DNA of 64,000 nucleotides from NCBI GenBank assembly GCA_009928645.1, contig SACH01000002.1, positions 1 through 64,000 of the forward strand. The letters run 5' to 3'. This document shows positions 37,271 to 47,800 of the stretch, piece by piece. Both the position numbers and the translations under genes were made by a program. The notes beneath the pieces were generated by a model. It was not told the DNA's origin. It saw nothing but the letters and a program-made list of their open reading frames with translations, and ran no database searches. The DNA is from Gammaproteobacteria bacterium. GTDB taxonomy: Bacteria; Pseudomonadota; Gammaproteobacteria; Chromatiales; Chromatiaceae. Position 1 is the first letter of the stretch; every line of letters begins with the position of its first letter.

Positions 37271-38878
37271 CTTACTTCTGCCTTGGCGCTAGCATTTGCG
37301 CTGGCGCTGGCGTTGATGCTGACCGGATGCGCCGGCCTCAAGTCCGGCGATCCGGCTGCTATCCCGCAGGCGGGCCGGACTGAATCCCACGCCATCGCCA
37401 ATCCCGAGACCACGCCGCTGGGCAAGCAGGTCCGACGCCTGGTCAGCCACCAGCCCACCGGCCAGTCGGGTTTCCTGCTCCTGGACAAGGGCGAGGAGGC
37501 CTTGCTGTGGCGGGGCATGCTGGCCGACCAGGCCAGCCGCACCATCGATACCCAGTACTTCATCTGGTACCAGGACAACGTCGGCAAGATCGCCGCCGAG
37601 CGCCTCCTGCGGGCGGCGGAACGGGGGGTGCGGGTACGGGTCATCGTCGACGAGATCTCCCTCGACGCCGATCCCCGTTTTCTGGCCTTGCTGAACGATC
37701 ACCCCCAGGTCGAGATCCGCCTCTACAACCCGGTGGGCGCCCTGGGGCTGGATACCCTGGGCAAGTTGGGACAGATCATTGGCTCGCTGGGCGATTTTCC
37801 ACGCCTCAACCGGCGCATGCACAACAAGACCTTCATCGTCGATGGCAGCCTGGCCATCCTCGGCGGTCGCAATGTGGCCGATGAATACTACGACATGAAT
37901 CAGGCGTTCAATTTCCGGGATCTCGATGTCCTGACCCTGGGGCCCGTGGTGCCGAAGATCTCCAGGAGCTTCGACGAGTATTGGAACGATCCCTGGGTGG
38001 TCCCCCTGGAGGCGGTGGTCCAGGTCCCCATCACCGCCGCGGAGCGGGAGGCCTATTATCGCGGGCTGCACCAGTATGCCGCCCAGCCCGAGAACTTCCC
38101 CCCGCGGTTCGACGCCGGTCTCGCGGCGACCACCGCCCGCTTCAAGGGGCTGCGGGCCGCGGATCTTGCCTGGGGCCAGGCGCGGCTCATCTATGACCGG
38201 CCGGGCAAGAACCCGGAGGTGGACCGGTACGATGCCTTCGGCGAGAGCGGGCGCCAGTTGACCGAGTTGGCCCGTGGCGCCCGGCAGGAAGTGCTCGGCG
38301 CGACGCCCTATCTGATCATGCTCCCCGGCACCTATCGCCTGTTAGAGGACCTGCGGGACCGAAACGTCCGGGTCGCCATCGTCACCAACTCCATGGCGGC
38401 TAACGATGCGATCTGGGTGCATTCGCGCTATGCCTTTCAGCGTCGCCGCCTGCTGGGCATAGGGATCGAGTTGTTCGAGTACCGCGGCGACGCCGAGGAT
38501 CAGTCCCTTCTGATCGAGCGCTACGCGCGGATGCCGGAAAAGGTCCCCCTGGTCCTGCATGCCAAGACCCTGGTCATCGATCGCCGGCTGGTCTACATCG
38601 GCTCCTTCAACATGGACCCGCGCTCCACGCACCTGAATACGGAGATTGGCCTGATTATCGACAGTCCCTCCCTGGCCCAGGCGGTGGCTGCGCTGATCGA
38701 GCGCGACATGGCGCCCCACAACAGTTGGCGCTTGGAGTTGACAGCGGAGGGCCAGATGGAATGGGTGACCCGCCGGGAGGGCAGGCTGGTGCGCGTCGCG
38801 GCCGAGCCGGACATCGGGATTGGCGAGGCGCTGCAGTTCCTGCTGCTGGCCATCCTCCCGATCGGAGAATTGATCTGA
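37244..38878 (+). CDS. Phospholipase D-family lipoprotein (cardiolipin synthase C-like)
   Basis: Lipobox LMLTGCAG; two HxK motifs (HNKTFIVDG, HAKTLVIDRRLVYIGSFNMDPRS). Confidence 0.88.
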   Translation: MKDFAVTIRLTSALALAFALALALMLTGCAGLKSGDPAAIPQAGRTESHAIANPETTPLGKQVRRLVSHQPTGQSGFLLLDKGEEALLWRGMLADQASRTIDTQYFIWYQDNVGKIAAERLLRAAERGVRVRVIVDEISLDADPRFLALLNDHPQVEIRLYNPVGALGLDTLGKLGQIIGSLGDFPRLNRRMHNKTFIVDGSLAILGGRNVADEYYDMNQAFNFRDLDVLTLGPVVPKISRSFDEYWNDPWVVPLEAVVQVPITAAEREAYYRGLHQYAAQPENFPPRFDAGLAATTARFKGLRAADLAWGQARLIYDRPGKNPEVDRYDAFGESGRQLTELARGARQEVLGATPYLIMLPGTYRLLEDLRDRNVRVAIVTNSMAANDAIWVHSRYAFQRRRLLGIGIELFEYRGDAEDQSLLIERYARMPEKVPLVLHAKTLVIDRRLVYIGSFNMDPRSTHLNTEIGLIIDSPSLAQAVAALIERDMAPHNSWRLELTAEGQMEWVTRREGRLVRVAAEPDIGIGEALQFLLLAILPIGELI

Positions 38879-39043
38879 GGGGCCCTGGCCCCAGGGCTGC
38901 ATGCCTGACGGGTCATGGGGGGCTTGCCATGGGGCGGCGGCTGGAAGTGCGTGGCAGCCTCCCGAAAACCCCGCCGCGAGCCTCACCCTCCCCAGAGGCT
39001 CACCGCCGGCCTTCGGGTAAGGCGGGATTGCTCCCCGCAAGGC

Positions 39044-40150
39044 TTACAACAGATCTTCACTCCGGAGATTTCGCTCGGCGTAGGCGGCGCCAATGTCACG
39101 CAACAGGGGGATCAGCTTGAGGTTATCGATGTCGAACCCGGTTCTGGTGACTTTCCGGGCCAGGGCGATCTGTTCGGCGGAGAAGAGCAGGTTGTAGCGC
39201 AGATAGGTGAAATGGTTGCCTGAGGCCTCGCCTCGAATGTTGCTTGGGTTGGCTCCAGCCCCCCCGTCCTTGAGATCCCCGATCTCACAGTCGATCTCAT
39301 CGCCGAACCGGCACTGGCCGAGGACCCGACACAGCAGGTCCTGTTGCAGGCTGGAGGAGTCGATGAGGGCCACCGGCACGCGGCGGGCGTGAAAGAGCAG
39401 GCTCATCTCCTCCGCCGTGGCCGTACCGGAGGTCACGCGCACCCGTCCGGTGCCAATCGAGACCAACAGCAGCTTATCCAGGCCCCGTTCCCATTCCAGG
39501 TGAAAACAAGGCAGGGTCGCCATGAGATAGAGGAGCAGGCTGGGGTTGTTGTAGGGCGTGATGCCACCATCCACGAAGACCTGCTGGCGGCCGCCGAGGA
39601 CAATGGTTTCCGGGGGGAAAAAGGTCGGGGCGGCGGTGCTGGCCCGCACCAATTGCCACAGGGGGATGCGCAGGTTGCACTCCGGCGAGGCGGGGTCGTT
39701 GAATTTGGCGGCGGGGTTGTTGGAGATCGGCCAGGGTGAGCCGGTGGAATAGTTGCGCATCACCAGGCACAGCAGGGTGCGCAGTTTGCGGGTGCCCAGC
39801 AAGGCCGGCACCCGGCCCGCTTCATCTTCAGCGAAAACCTCCTTGAGCATGCCGGTAATGGCCTCCGCGGCATACTTGCTCTGCCAGCGTTTGTACCAGG
39901 GTGCGGGCCGGAAGATGTCCATCCCCCGGCGGATGTACAGGTCCTCAATCTCCGCCACCGGCATGCCCCAGGACAGGCAAGTGGCGATGATGCCGCCGGT
40001 GCTGGTTCCGGCGATGTAGTCGAAGTAATCCCCCAGGACCATATTGGGCTTACCGGTCTTGGCGCGCAGCATTTCCTCCATCCGCGCCAGGACCTCCAGG
40101 GTGAAGATGCCGCGGATGCCGCCACCATCCAGGGCCAGGAGTCGTTTCAT
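39044..40150 (-). CDS. Patatin-like phospholipase
   Basis: DGGGIRG, GTSTG (GxSxG), DGG catalytic motifs. Confidence 0.9.
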   Translation of the reverse strand: MKRLLALDGGGIRGIFTLEVLARMEEMLRAKTGKPNMVLGDYFDYIAGTSTGGIIATCLSWGMPVAEIEDLYIRRGMDIFRPAPWYKRWQSKYAAEAITGMLKEVFAEDEAGRVPALLGTRKLRTLLCLVMRNYSTGSPWPISNNPAAKFNDPASPECNLRIPLWQLVRASTAAPTFFPPETIVLGGRQQVFVDGGITPYNNPSLLLYLMATLPCFHLEWERGLDKLLLVSIGTGRVRVTSGTATAEEMSLLFHARRVPVALIDSSSLQQDLLCRVLGQCRFGDEIDCEIGDLKDGGAGANPSNIRGEASGNHFTYLRYNLLFSAEQIALARKVTRTGFDIDNLKLIPLLRDIGAAYAERNLRSEDLL

Positions 40151-40182
40151 GGTGCAAGCCTCTCGTCAAATCCTCACGTTAG

Positions 40183-41697
40183 TCAGCCATAGCGGGATTC
40201 CTGGCTCAGGGTAAACCAGTCGGCGATCTCTCGGGCCAGATAATGTTCGACGCGGGCAATGGCCCGCTGCAAGGCCGGGGGATGTTGGCAGGTCTCCACC
40301 TCTTGCCGCGCCGCCAGCAGGAAGTAGACCAGGGCGCGGGAGTGGGCCAACTGGCCGTTAAGGTCGAACACCGCTACCAGCGCCAGGGCGCAACCGGCCA
40401 GACCGGGCAGCGCCAGAGGCAGAAAGTGGCTTAGGGTCCGGCTGACCTCCGGGCTGAATCCTTCAGTGCCGTACATCCCGGCGTAGAGCCCGCGCAGCAC
40501 GGCCAGGGCGGAGAAGAACCAGAAGAGGGTGATCAGGCGCCGGCGCAGCCGGGCGAGCCGGGCGGCCCGGGCTTGGTGGTAGTGGAGTTGATCGTCAAGG
40601 CGGAGGCGCAGGTAGCGCTCCCGGATGTCCGCCAGGGGGGGTGGCGTGGTGGGGCGCGCGCCCAGATGCATCATCCGCAGCGAGGTCGCGAGGCGCCCAA
40701 AGGTCTCCCCCAGGCCCTGGAGGTCCGGCAGCACCAGCCGGGGCAATTCCCAGGTGGCGATGGCGGCCCGGCAGATCTCCGCCGCCACGCGGCAATGAAT
40801 CCAGCGTTCATGCACCTTGCGGAACTTGAGATAAAAGCCGCCCCCCATGGCCCCGGCGGTCATGAGGAATACCAGGGCGTCGAGGGCGGGCAGGCGCAGG
40901 GTGAAGGCAATGATGAAGGCCACCAGCAGGGTGGCGCCGGTATTCAGCACCAGGGAAGAGGCGACCCAGCGGCGGAAATTCGGCGCCGTCCGGCTGGCCA
41001 TACGGTCGACCTTGGCGAAAAACCGCAACAGATTGACAGGAACGGGGGAGGGGAGAGTCGGTTCCGTCTCGCGCTCCTCCGCCAGGCCGTTGAGGTAGCG
41101 CAGTTCCTCATCCACGAAAGGCCGGGCCCGCCAGCCCTCGCGCCGTTGCTCCAGGGTGTCCGGGTTTAGCAGGATCAGTGGTTTGCCGATGCCGCGGGCG
41201 TAGGCAACGATGTCCCCCGTGCCGCCCGGTGCCGCTGTGGGTTGGCCATCCCAAACCGCGATGACCAGGTCGGCCTGATCCACCGTCTCCATGCCACATT
41301 CCAGATCGGCCTCCTTGCCACCGTTGAGGGTGCCGTGGACCTGGACCTCGGTCGCTCGGGCCAGCAGTTGCTCCCGGCGTTGCCAGGCCGCCGGGGAAAA
41401 GTCCTGACGCAGCTCGGCCACCGGCAGCAGGACACGCCAAGGGAGCGACATGCCCAGGACTGCCTGGGCGAAGAGGGTATCCGCCCCCGGGGCGATGGAC
41501 GAGACCCCGACCAGGGTGCCCTGGATCTCCACGCTCAAGGTGCGCAGCAGGGCGGACAGGGCCTCCCCGACCGCCTCCGGACGACGTAGATGCTGGTGAC
41601 CCTTAAGGGCGACGAGCCAGTAGGGACGCAGAGCGGATAAGGCGTGGGGGGATGTCATCGAGGCGAAGGCGCGGGGATATTGTGGCGCGGGGCTCAC
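40183..41697 (-). CDS. SLOG-like nucleotide-binding domain fused to paired-TM (SLATT-like) membrane region
   Basis: GVSSIAPGADTLFAQAVL...DQADLVIAVWDGQPTAAPGGTGDIVAYARGIGKPLILLNPD; two TM clusters each followed by helical segments. Confidence 0.65.
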   Translation of the reverse strand: MSPAPQYPRAFASMTSPHALSALRPYWLVALKGHQHLRRPEAVGEALSALLRTLSVEIQGTLVGVSSIAPGADTLFAQAVLGMSLPWRVLLPVAELRQDFSPAAWQRREQLLARATEVQVHGTLNGGKEADLECGMETVDQADLVIAVWDGQPTAAPGGTGDIVAYARGIGKPLILLNPDTLEQRREGWRARPFVDEELRYLNGLAEERETEPTLPSPVPVNLLRFFAKVDRMASRTAPNFRRWVASSLVLNTGATLLVAFIIAFTLRLPALDALVFLMTAGAMGGGFYLKFRKVHERWIHCRVAAEICRAAIATWELPRLVLPDLQGLGETFGRLATSLRMMHLGARPTTPPPLADIRERYLRLRLDDQLHYHQARAARLARLRRRLITLFWFFSALAVLRGLYAGMYGTEGFSPEVSRTLSHFLPLALPGLAGCALALVAVFDLNGQLAHSRALVYFLLAARQEVETCQHPPALQRAIARVEHYLAREIADWFTLSQESRYG

Positions 41698-41946
41698 ACA
41701 TCATCGACGAAAAAGGGTAGCAGGAAAAGCCGACCCTTCTCCGCGCCAGGCCGGGGTGTTTGACCGGCCCTGCCGGCCAGGCTTCTGCTGGTCTGACGCC
41801 GTCCTATCCCCTTCAACCCGTCCCGCCACGCGCCAGGCTCTGAACTTTGGCCTATCCTATCTTTCTAGAAGAGGCGATTCTCTTCCCTCGCCGAAACGGC
41901 TTCCTTTCCACGCTCCCCACCTTCTCCGCCTTCCTCTGGTGTGCCG

Positions 41947-44900
41947 ATGGCCGATCCTCTGGTTCGTATCTTCGTCTCTTCCCCCTCCGACCTGGATCAT
42001 GAACGGGCCTTGACGCGGAACATCATCGAGGCCCTGGCGCAGGAGTACCTGCCTTATTTCAAGGTCCAGGCGGTCCTCTGGGAACAGGAGGCCCTGACCG
42101 CGGCCCAGAGCTTTCAGGCCGGCCTGGTGCGGCCCTCGGACTGCGAGATCGTGCTGGTCATGCTCTGGGCACGCCTGGGGACGCCCCTGGCCAATGATCC
42201 CTATGGCGGCCTGACCGGGACCGAGTGGGAGTTCGTCGACGCGGTGGAGGCCTCGGCGCGCACCGGCAGCCCGGAAGTGCTGGTCTATCGCAAGACCGCC
42301 CCCTGCCTGGTGGACGTCAACAATCCCGAGGCGGCGCGGGAGGCCCTGGCGGATCGCAGCCGTCTGGAGGCCTTTTTCCGCACTCATTTCTTTAATCCTG
42401 ATGGCAGCTTCCGACGTGCCTTCCGCCAGTTCAGCAATGATCATTCCTTTCGCGAACTGGTCGAGACCCAACTGCGCAAGCTCCTCAACCGCCGTATCAG
42501 CGCCGAGCGGCGCCTGACCTCCCACCTCCAGGATTGGCAGGGCAGCCCCTTTCGCGTGGACCGGCCCTTCGAGTTCTCCGATCAGCCGATCTTCGTCGGC
42601 CGCGAGATCGAGACCCGGGAACTGATCACCCGCTTGGAGGCCAACGTCGACCGGGGCCGGGGTCTCCTGCTGGTCACTGGCCCCAGCGGCGTTGGCAAAA
42701 GCTCCCTCATCCGCGCCGGCCTGCTGCCCCGACTGGCGCGGCCGTTCCAGTTCCCGGGGATCGCCTTATGCCGCTGGTGTCTAGTCGATCTGGCCGCGGG
42801 GGAGGAGCCCCTCCAGGCCCTGGCCACGGCCGTGAGCGCGCCGACGATCCTCGGCGCGTCACTGCAGCGGTTCGGGCTCGATACCCAGGCCCTGGCCGCC
42901 CTCCTGGTCGCCACCCCGGAGGTGGCGGCTACCGAACTGGCCGCAGCCCTGGCCCAGGTCAGCGTCAAGTTCGCCGAGCAGGCGGGGACGAATGGCGGGC
43001 GGGCGCAACTGGTCATCGTCGTCGATCCCCTGGATGACCTGTTCGGACCCTCGGCAACCAGGGGAGGTTTGGGGCCTGGTGAGGACATGCCAGTCGTAGC
43101 CTCCGGGGAAGCTACGCCCCCCACGGGGCTAGGGGTACCCTTGGCCCCGGCGGCGCTGGCCTTCCTCGCCGCCCTGAGCTGCCTGGCCGCCCGGGACGGC
43201 ATCTGGGTTATCGCCACCCTGCGCAGCGACTTTCTCCCCCTGCTCGCCGGCCTGCCCGAACTCGCGGCGGAACTGGACGAGGTGAGCTGGTTTCCCCTGC
43301 AACCCCCCGCCACGGCCCGCATCCGCCAGGTGATCGAGATCCCGGCCCGGGTCGCCGCCATCGACTACGAGGAACCGACCAGTGGCACTGGACGCGGGCT
43401 GGTGGACGCCCTGGAGGCGGAGGCCGGTCTGCTGACCCATTGGCCCCCGGCCTTGCAGGAGGTTCTTGATGACCTCTACCGGCAAGCGGTCGCTCGCCGG
43501 GACGCAGGGGCGGCCCGGCACTCCCTGCTGACCCTGGCCGATCTGCGGAGCCTGGGCGGGATCACCGGCAGCCTCATCGCCCGCGCCGACCAGCTCTGGG
43601 CGGAACTGCCCCCCCCCCAACGCGCCGCCCTGCCAACCCTGTGCCGAGCCCTGACCACCCTGGAAGGGAGCGGCGCGCCCCGCCCCGGTCTCCGCGCCGG
43701 AGATCTCCAGACCCTGACCCGTCTGCCCGCGGTGGCGCTCCTGGTGGAGCGCCTGATCGCGGCGCGTCTGGTAGTGGCCGATGCGGAGGAGGAGGAGGTG
43801 GAGGCGGCGACCACCCCCCCTGCCGCCCCGAGTATCTGGGACGACCTGCGACGGCTGTGGCGACAGACCCGGGAGGAGCGGCGGATACGTCATGATGGGG
43901 TGGGAGGCCTGTTGCGCCTGGGCACGGACCTGATCAGCAAGGATACCCCCAGCGCCCCGCGTGAGCCCCCTCTCGCCACCGGCGCATCGCCAATCGCCGC
44001 GGGCGTGCCCCCCCTTGCCACCGGCGGGCCACCAAGTACCACCGCAGCCCCCTTCGCCACCGGTGAATCCCTCCCCGGCGCGGAAGCGGACCCCCTCGCC
44101 ACCGGTGAGACCCTCGCCCTCGCGGAAGCGGACCCCCGGGAGTCCGCACGTCGTTGGGAGCGGTTCCGGCCCATCGCCACCTTCATTCATCCGGTGCTGC
44201 TGGAGCGCTGGGGTCCAATTCAGGATTGGCTCGCGGAACCGGCCCAGCGCCGCGATCTCATCCTGCGCTACCAGCTCACCCGCCAGGCACGGCTCTGGCG
44301 GCGTACCGACCGCAACCGGGAATATCTCCTGGGGGAGACCGGCTACGCCGCCGCCCAGCTTTTCGCCACGGCCCACGCCGCGGAACTGGAACCCCTAGAG
44401 CGTGACTATCTGGAGCAGAGCCGCCTGTACCTGGGCGTGCAACGGCGCCGCAACCGCCAGGCGCGCATCCTGGGCTGGACCCTGCTCAGCCTGCTGGTGA
44501 TCGCCACCTCCACCGCCTGGTGGGCCTGGGATGCCTCGAACAAGTCCCGGCTCAGCTTCTATCGCAGCGAGTTACGCAACGCGGAGAGCGCCATCGACCG
44601 CGGTAATACCGCCGAGGCGGTCCGTCTGGCCCTGGCGGCCGGACCCTATCTGCCCGCGGAGGCCACGGACACCCTGAGCCGGGCCTTCATCCGCAACCGC
44701 CTGCTCAGCCTAGTCAATGCCCCGCCCGCCATCGGCACGACCCCTCTGGCGGCGGCCTTCAGCGACGATGGCGAGCGCCTGGCGATGCCAGCCCCCGGGG
44801 GGGGCGCCGAACTCTGGACTCTCCAGGGTCAGCGCTATCATTTCGCCGGGGCCCTGGCAGCTCCGGAAGTACCGATTCATAGCCTCCGGCTGGTCGGTTC

Positions 44901-47085
44901 GGGCGAGGAGGTGTTGGCGCTGGGGATCGGTGAAGAGGGCGTCTGGCGTCTGCCCGCCGCCGCGACTGATCCGCCGACCTGGACCTGCGGTGGACGTCCA
45001 CGCTCGCCCATCGCCCTGGATGCCAGCGGGCGCTATCTGGCGCTGATCCATGGGGAGCGGCGCTCTCCCGCCCTCTGTGTTTTGAGCCTGGTGACCCCGG
45101 GGGTGGTCCTTTGGGATCGCCCGATCCATGACCGCGGCGTCCGCGGCCTGGCCTTTTCGGCCGATGGGCAGCGGCTGGTGACGGCCTCCTTCGATGGCAC
45201 CGCCAAGGTGGTCGCCACCCTCACCGGAGAGGGGCTGGTCACGCTCCCGGATGGCGGCTCGCGGGGCCGGGCGGCCTATCATGCCGCCTTTGATGCGACC
45301 GGTAACCGGGTCGCCGTCGCCTTCGCCGACGACCGCATCCGGGTCTACGACTTGAACGGGCGCCAGTTGGCGGAATTGGGGGTCATCACGCGGGATGGCC
45401 GCAAGATCCGCATCCACCGGGCTTCGGTGCGCAAGACCGCCTTTGGCCCCGAGGGACGCACCCTGGTGGCGGTGGATGACGATGGCCAGGTCGTGCGCTG
45501 GGACCTGGAGACGGGTGAGGCCCAGATCTTCGGTCATCATGACCTGGCGGTGGACCAGGTGCAGATCTCGCCGGGAGCGGACGCCGGGGAGGAGGAACCT
45601 CTCGTCCTCACTGCCTCCCAGGATGACACCATCCGGCTCTGGGGACTCTGGAGCGGCCAGAGTCTGGGCGTCATCAGTCACGAAGGGGATGTCACCGAGG
45701 CGCGCTTCAGCCGCGATCAGCGGCGCATCCTCAGCTATTCCAGCGAGGACGGCTCGGCCCGGCTGTGGTCGGTGCGACCGGCGGCGAGCTTCGTCCTCCA
45801 ATTTCCCCAAGCGGACCAGGTCGCCCATCTGGCCCTGGCCGCGGCGCCGGCGGCTGAGGAAGGTGCATCCCAGCCGGGAGGTCCGTATACGACCCTGCTG
45901 GCATCCGGTGCCCATGATGGCCGTATCGAGGTTTGGCGCCTGGAACGGAACGCGGCGGGGCTGGTACCGGCCTTGCGCTGGCGCCTGGGTGGTGAGGGCC
46001 AGGGCCACCAGGACCGGGTCCGTCGCGTAAGTTTCTCTCCCTCTGCCGAGCTGCTAGCCAGTGCCGGCTTTGATGGCACGGCCCGGGTCTGGGATCTGGC
46101 CAAGGGTGAGGAGGTCTGCACCCTGGCCCTGACCCCCGATGCCCAGCCCTGTACCCAGAACGGCAACCCGGACTGCCCGGTAATCTATCATGCGCTCTTC
46201 ACCCCTCAAGGTGACTGGTTGCTGACGGCCTCGAATGATTCCTGGTATCCGGTGCGCTTGTGGGATTTGCGGGCCTGCGTTCCCTTGGGCGAGGATCTGC
46301 CCATGGACCCGGGCGCTGGCAGCGTCCGGGCGGCGGCCCTGGCCCGGGGCGAGGAGGGGGAGGTCTGGGTGGCCAGCGGCGCCGAAAACGGCACGGTGCG
46401 CGTGCTGCGGGTCGATGCCGCGGGCCAGTGGACCCCGGTCTGCGCCGGGCCCTGGCACAAAAATACCGTCCAGGATCTGGCCTTTAGCCCCGATGCCCGC
46501 CATCTGGCCACGGCCAGCGAGGAGGGCCGTATCGCCCTGGTCGAGATCGCCGGGGGCTCCTGTAGCAAACCCCGTTATCTGGAACCTGAGGCCGGCCCGG
46601 CCACCAGTGTGCGCTTCGCCCCGGATGGTCGGACCCTGGTCACCGCCAGCGGCGAGGGAGAGGCCCAGGTCTGGGACCTGAATGGCACCCTCCTTGCCCG
46701 ACTGAGCGGCCACAAGGCGCGGATCCTGAGCCTCGATGTCTCCCGGGATGGGCGCTGGCTCCTCACCGCCTCCCGCGATGGCACGGTGCGTCTCTGGCCC
46801 AGCCCAACCCTGGCCCAGGCCCAGCCGCTGACGGCCTACCTGACCCTGTCCGCTGGGCTGGGTGGCGCCTCCCATGCCAGCTTCAGTCCCGATGGCCTGA
46901 GTATCGGCGCCGCTTACCGCAACGATGTCGCCTTGCTCTGGCAGGTGTGGAACGAGGGGCCGGTGGCGGACCCGGACTTAGCGGCGACCTGGGGAGCGGA
47001 TCGGGCGCGCCTGTCCCTGATCCAGGCCGCCCAACGCTTCATGGACGAGAATTTGCAGCCGGTACGACCCTTGCCGGCACCTTGA
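41947..47085 (+). CDS. DUF4062 - STAND/NACHT-type ATPase - TM - WD40 repeat protein
   Basis: DUF4062 start VRIFVSSPSDLDHERA; Walker A GPSGVGKSSL; TM RILGWTLLSLLVIATSTAWWAW; many WD40 blades (RVRRVSFSPSAELLASAGFDGTARVWDL). Confidence 0.88.
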   Translation: MADPLVRIFVSSPSDLDHERALTRNIIEALAQEYLPYFKVQAVLWEQEALTAAQSFQAGLVRPSDCEIVLVMLWARLGTPLANDPYGGLTGTEWEFVDAVEASARTGSPEVLVYRKTAPCLVDVNNPEAAREALADRSRLEAFFRTHFFNPDGSFRRAFRQFSNDHSFRELVETQLRKLLNRRISAERRLTSHLQDWQGSPFRVDRPFEFSDQPIFVGREIETRELITRLEANVDRGRGLLLVTGPSGVGKSSLIRAGLLPRLARPFQFPGIALCRWCLVDLAAGEEPLQALATAVSAPTILGASLQRFGLDTQALAALLVATPEVAATELAAALAQVSVKFAEQAGTNGGRAQLVIVVDPLDDLFGPSATRGGLGPGEDMPVVASGEATPPTGLGVPLAPAALAFLAALSCLAARDGIWVIATLRSDFLPLLAGLPELAAELDEVSWFPLQPPATARIRQVIEIPARVAAIDYEEPTSGTGRGLVDALEAEAGLLTHWPPALQEVLDDLYRQAVARRDAGAARHSLLTLADLRSLGGITGSLIARADQLWAELPPPQRAALPTLCRALTTLEGSGAPRPGLRAGDLQTLTRLPAVALLVERLIAARLVVADAEEEEVEAATTPPAAPSIWDDLRRLWRQTREERRIRHDGVGGLLRLGTDLISKDTPSAPREPPLATGASPIAAGVPPLATGGPPSTTAAPFATGESLPGAEADPLATGETLALAEADPRESARRWERFRPIATFIHPVLLERWGPIQDWLAEPAQRRDLILRYQLTRQARLWRRTDRNREYLLGETGYAAAQLFATAHAAELEPLERDYLEQSRLYLGVQRRRNRQARILGWTLLSLLVIATSTAWWAWDASNKSRLSFYRSELRNAESAIDRGNTAEAVRLALAAGPYLPAEATDTLSRAFIRNRLLSLVNAPPAIGTTPLAAAFSDDGERLAMPAPGGGAELWTLQGQRYHFAGALAAPEVPIHSLRLVGSGEEVLALGIGEEGVWRLPAAATDPPTWTCGGRPRSPIALDASGRYLALIHGERRSPALCVLSLVTPGVVLWDRPIHDRGVRGLAFSADGQRLVTASFDGTAKVVATLTGEGLVTLPDGGSRGRAAYHAAFDATGNRVAVAFADDRIRVYDLNGRQLAELGVITRDGRKIRIHRASVRKTAFGPEGRTLVAVDDDGQVVRWDLETGEAQIFGHHDLAVDQVQISPGADAGEEEPLVLTASQDDTIRLWGLWSGQSLGVISHEGDVTEARFSRDQRRILSYSSEDGSARLWSVRPAASFVLQFPQADQVAHLALAAAPAAEEGASQPGGPYTTLLASGAHDGRIEVWRLERNAAGLVPALRWRLGGEGQGHQDRVRRVSFSPSAELLASAGFDGTARVWDLAKGEEVCTLALTPDAQPCTQNGNPDCPVIYHALFTPQGDWLLTASNDSWYPVRLWDLRACVPLGEDLPMDPGAGSVRAAALARGEEGEVWVASGAENGTVRVLRVDAAGQWTPVCAGPWHKNTVQDLAFSPDARHLATASEEGRIALVEIAGGSCSKPRYLEPEAGPATSVRFAPDGRTLVTASGEGEAQVWDLNGTLLARLSGHKARILSLDVSRDGRWLLTASRDGTVRLWPSPTLAQAQPLTAYLTLSAGLGGASHASFSPDGLSIGAAYRNDVALLWQVWNEGPVADPDLAATWGADRARLSLIQAAQRFMDENLQPVRPLPAP

Positions 47086-47164
47086 GGGTGCCTCGGCGTT
47101 AGGGCCAGCGGCTAAAGCGTTAGCGGCAACCGCCAGGCTGCGGGTGTGGTTCGCAGCGAATTTC

Positions 47165-47800
47165 TCAAGGAGCTGTCCCTTTCCCCTTGCGCCATGCCCG
47201 TAGGTCCGTCACCACCGCCATGGCCAGGCGCTCTGCCAGGCGGGTGGCGGCGGCGGCCATGTCGGCGGGAGTATCCCCCGCGACGATCTCCTCGGCATCA
47301 TAGCGACGTACCAGGAGGGGGCGGCGGTCATCGGCCTGGAGGAGGGTCAGACTCAGGGTGCCCGCCATCCGGGGTGGCGTCGCCGTGGGCAGGTGCTCGA
47401 AACGCTCCACCTCGCCGCTTAGGAGATAGTCCGCACGCCCCCGGTCGGCAGGAATCAGGACGAAGCGGAAGAGCCCAGCGCCGCGGATACGGGCCGCCAG
47501 GTGACGGGACAGGGCCCGCGGTACCGGTTCGTCCCAGAGCAATTGTTGGTAGCGTTGGGTTTGCCAGGGGTCCGCCGCGGTGCGAAAGACGATCTGCCGC
47601 CCGCCGAGGAAACCGTGGGCCGCCAGTTCGTTGACTTGCAGATCGTCTGAACCGCTGGCGGGCGAAGGGGCATTGAGTTCGGGAGCGGTCAGGGGGGCCA
47701 AGGATAGGTACTGATCCTCCCTAACGGTCACCGGCGAACCACAGCCGCCAAGGCCGACGCTCAGGAGGTAGATCAGGATGGAGCGCTTCATTTGAACCAT
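47165..47800 (-). CDS. ABC-type transport auxiliary lipoprotein (PqiC-like)
   Basis: Lipobox LLSVGLGGCGS; overlaps the MCE gene. Confidence 0.75.
   Translation of the reverse strand: MVQMKRSILIYLLSVGLGGCGSPVTVREDQYLSLAPLTAPELNAPSPASGSDDLQVNELAAHGFLGGRQIVFRTAADPWQTQRYQQLLWDEPVPRALSRHLAARIRGAGLFRFVLIPADRGRADYLLSGEVERFEHLPTATPPRMAGTLSLTLLQADDRRPLLVRRYDAEEIVAGDTPADMAAAATRLAERLAMAVVTDLRAWRKGKGTAP

Noticed and set aside
39044-41697. CBASS system (patatin CapV effector)
   Set aside because: No CD-NTase or Cap2/Cap3 gene found in the neighbourhood; patatin motifs alone are insufficient
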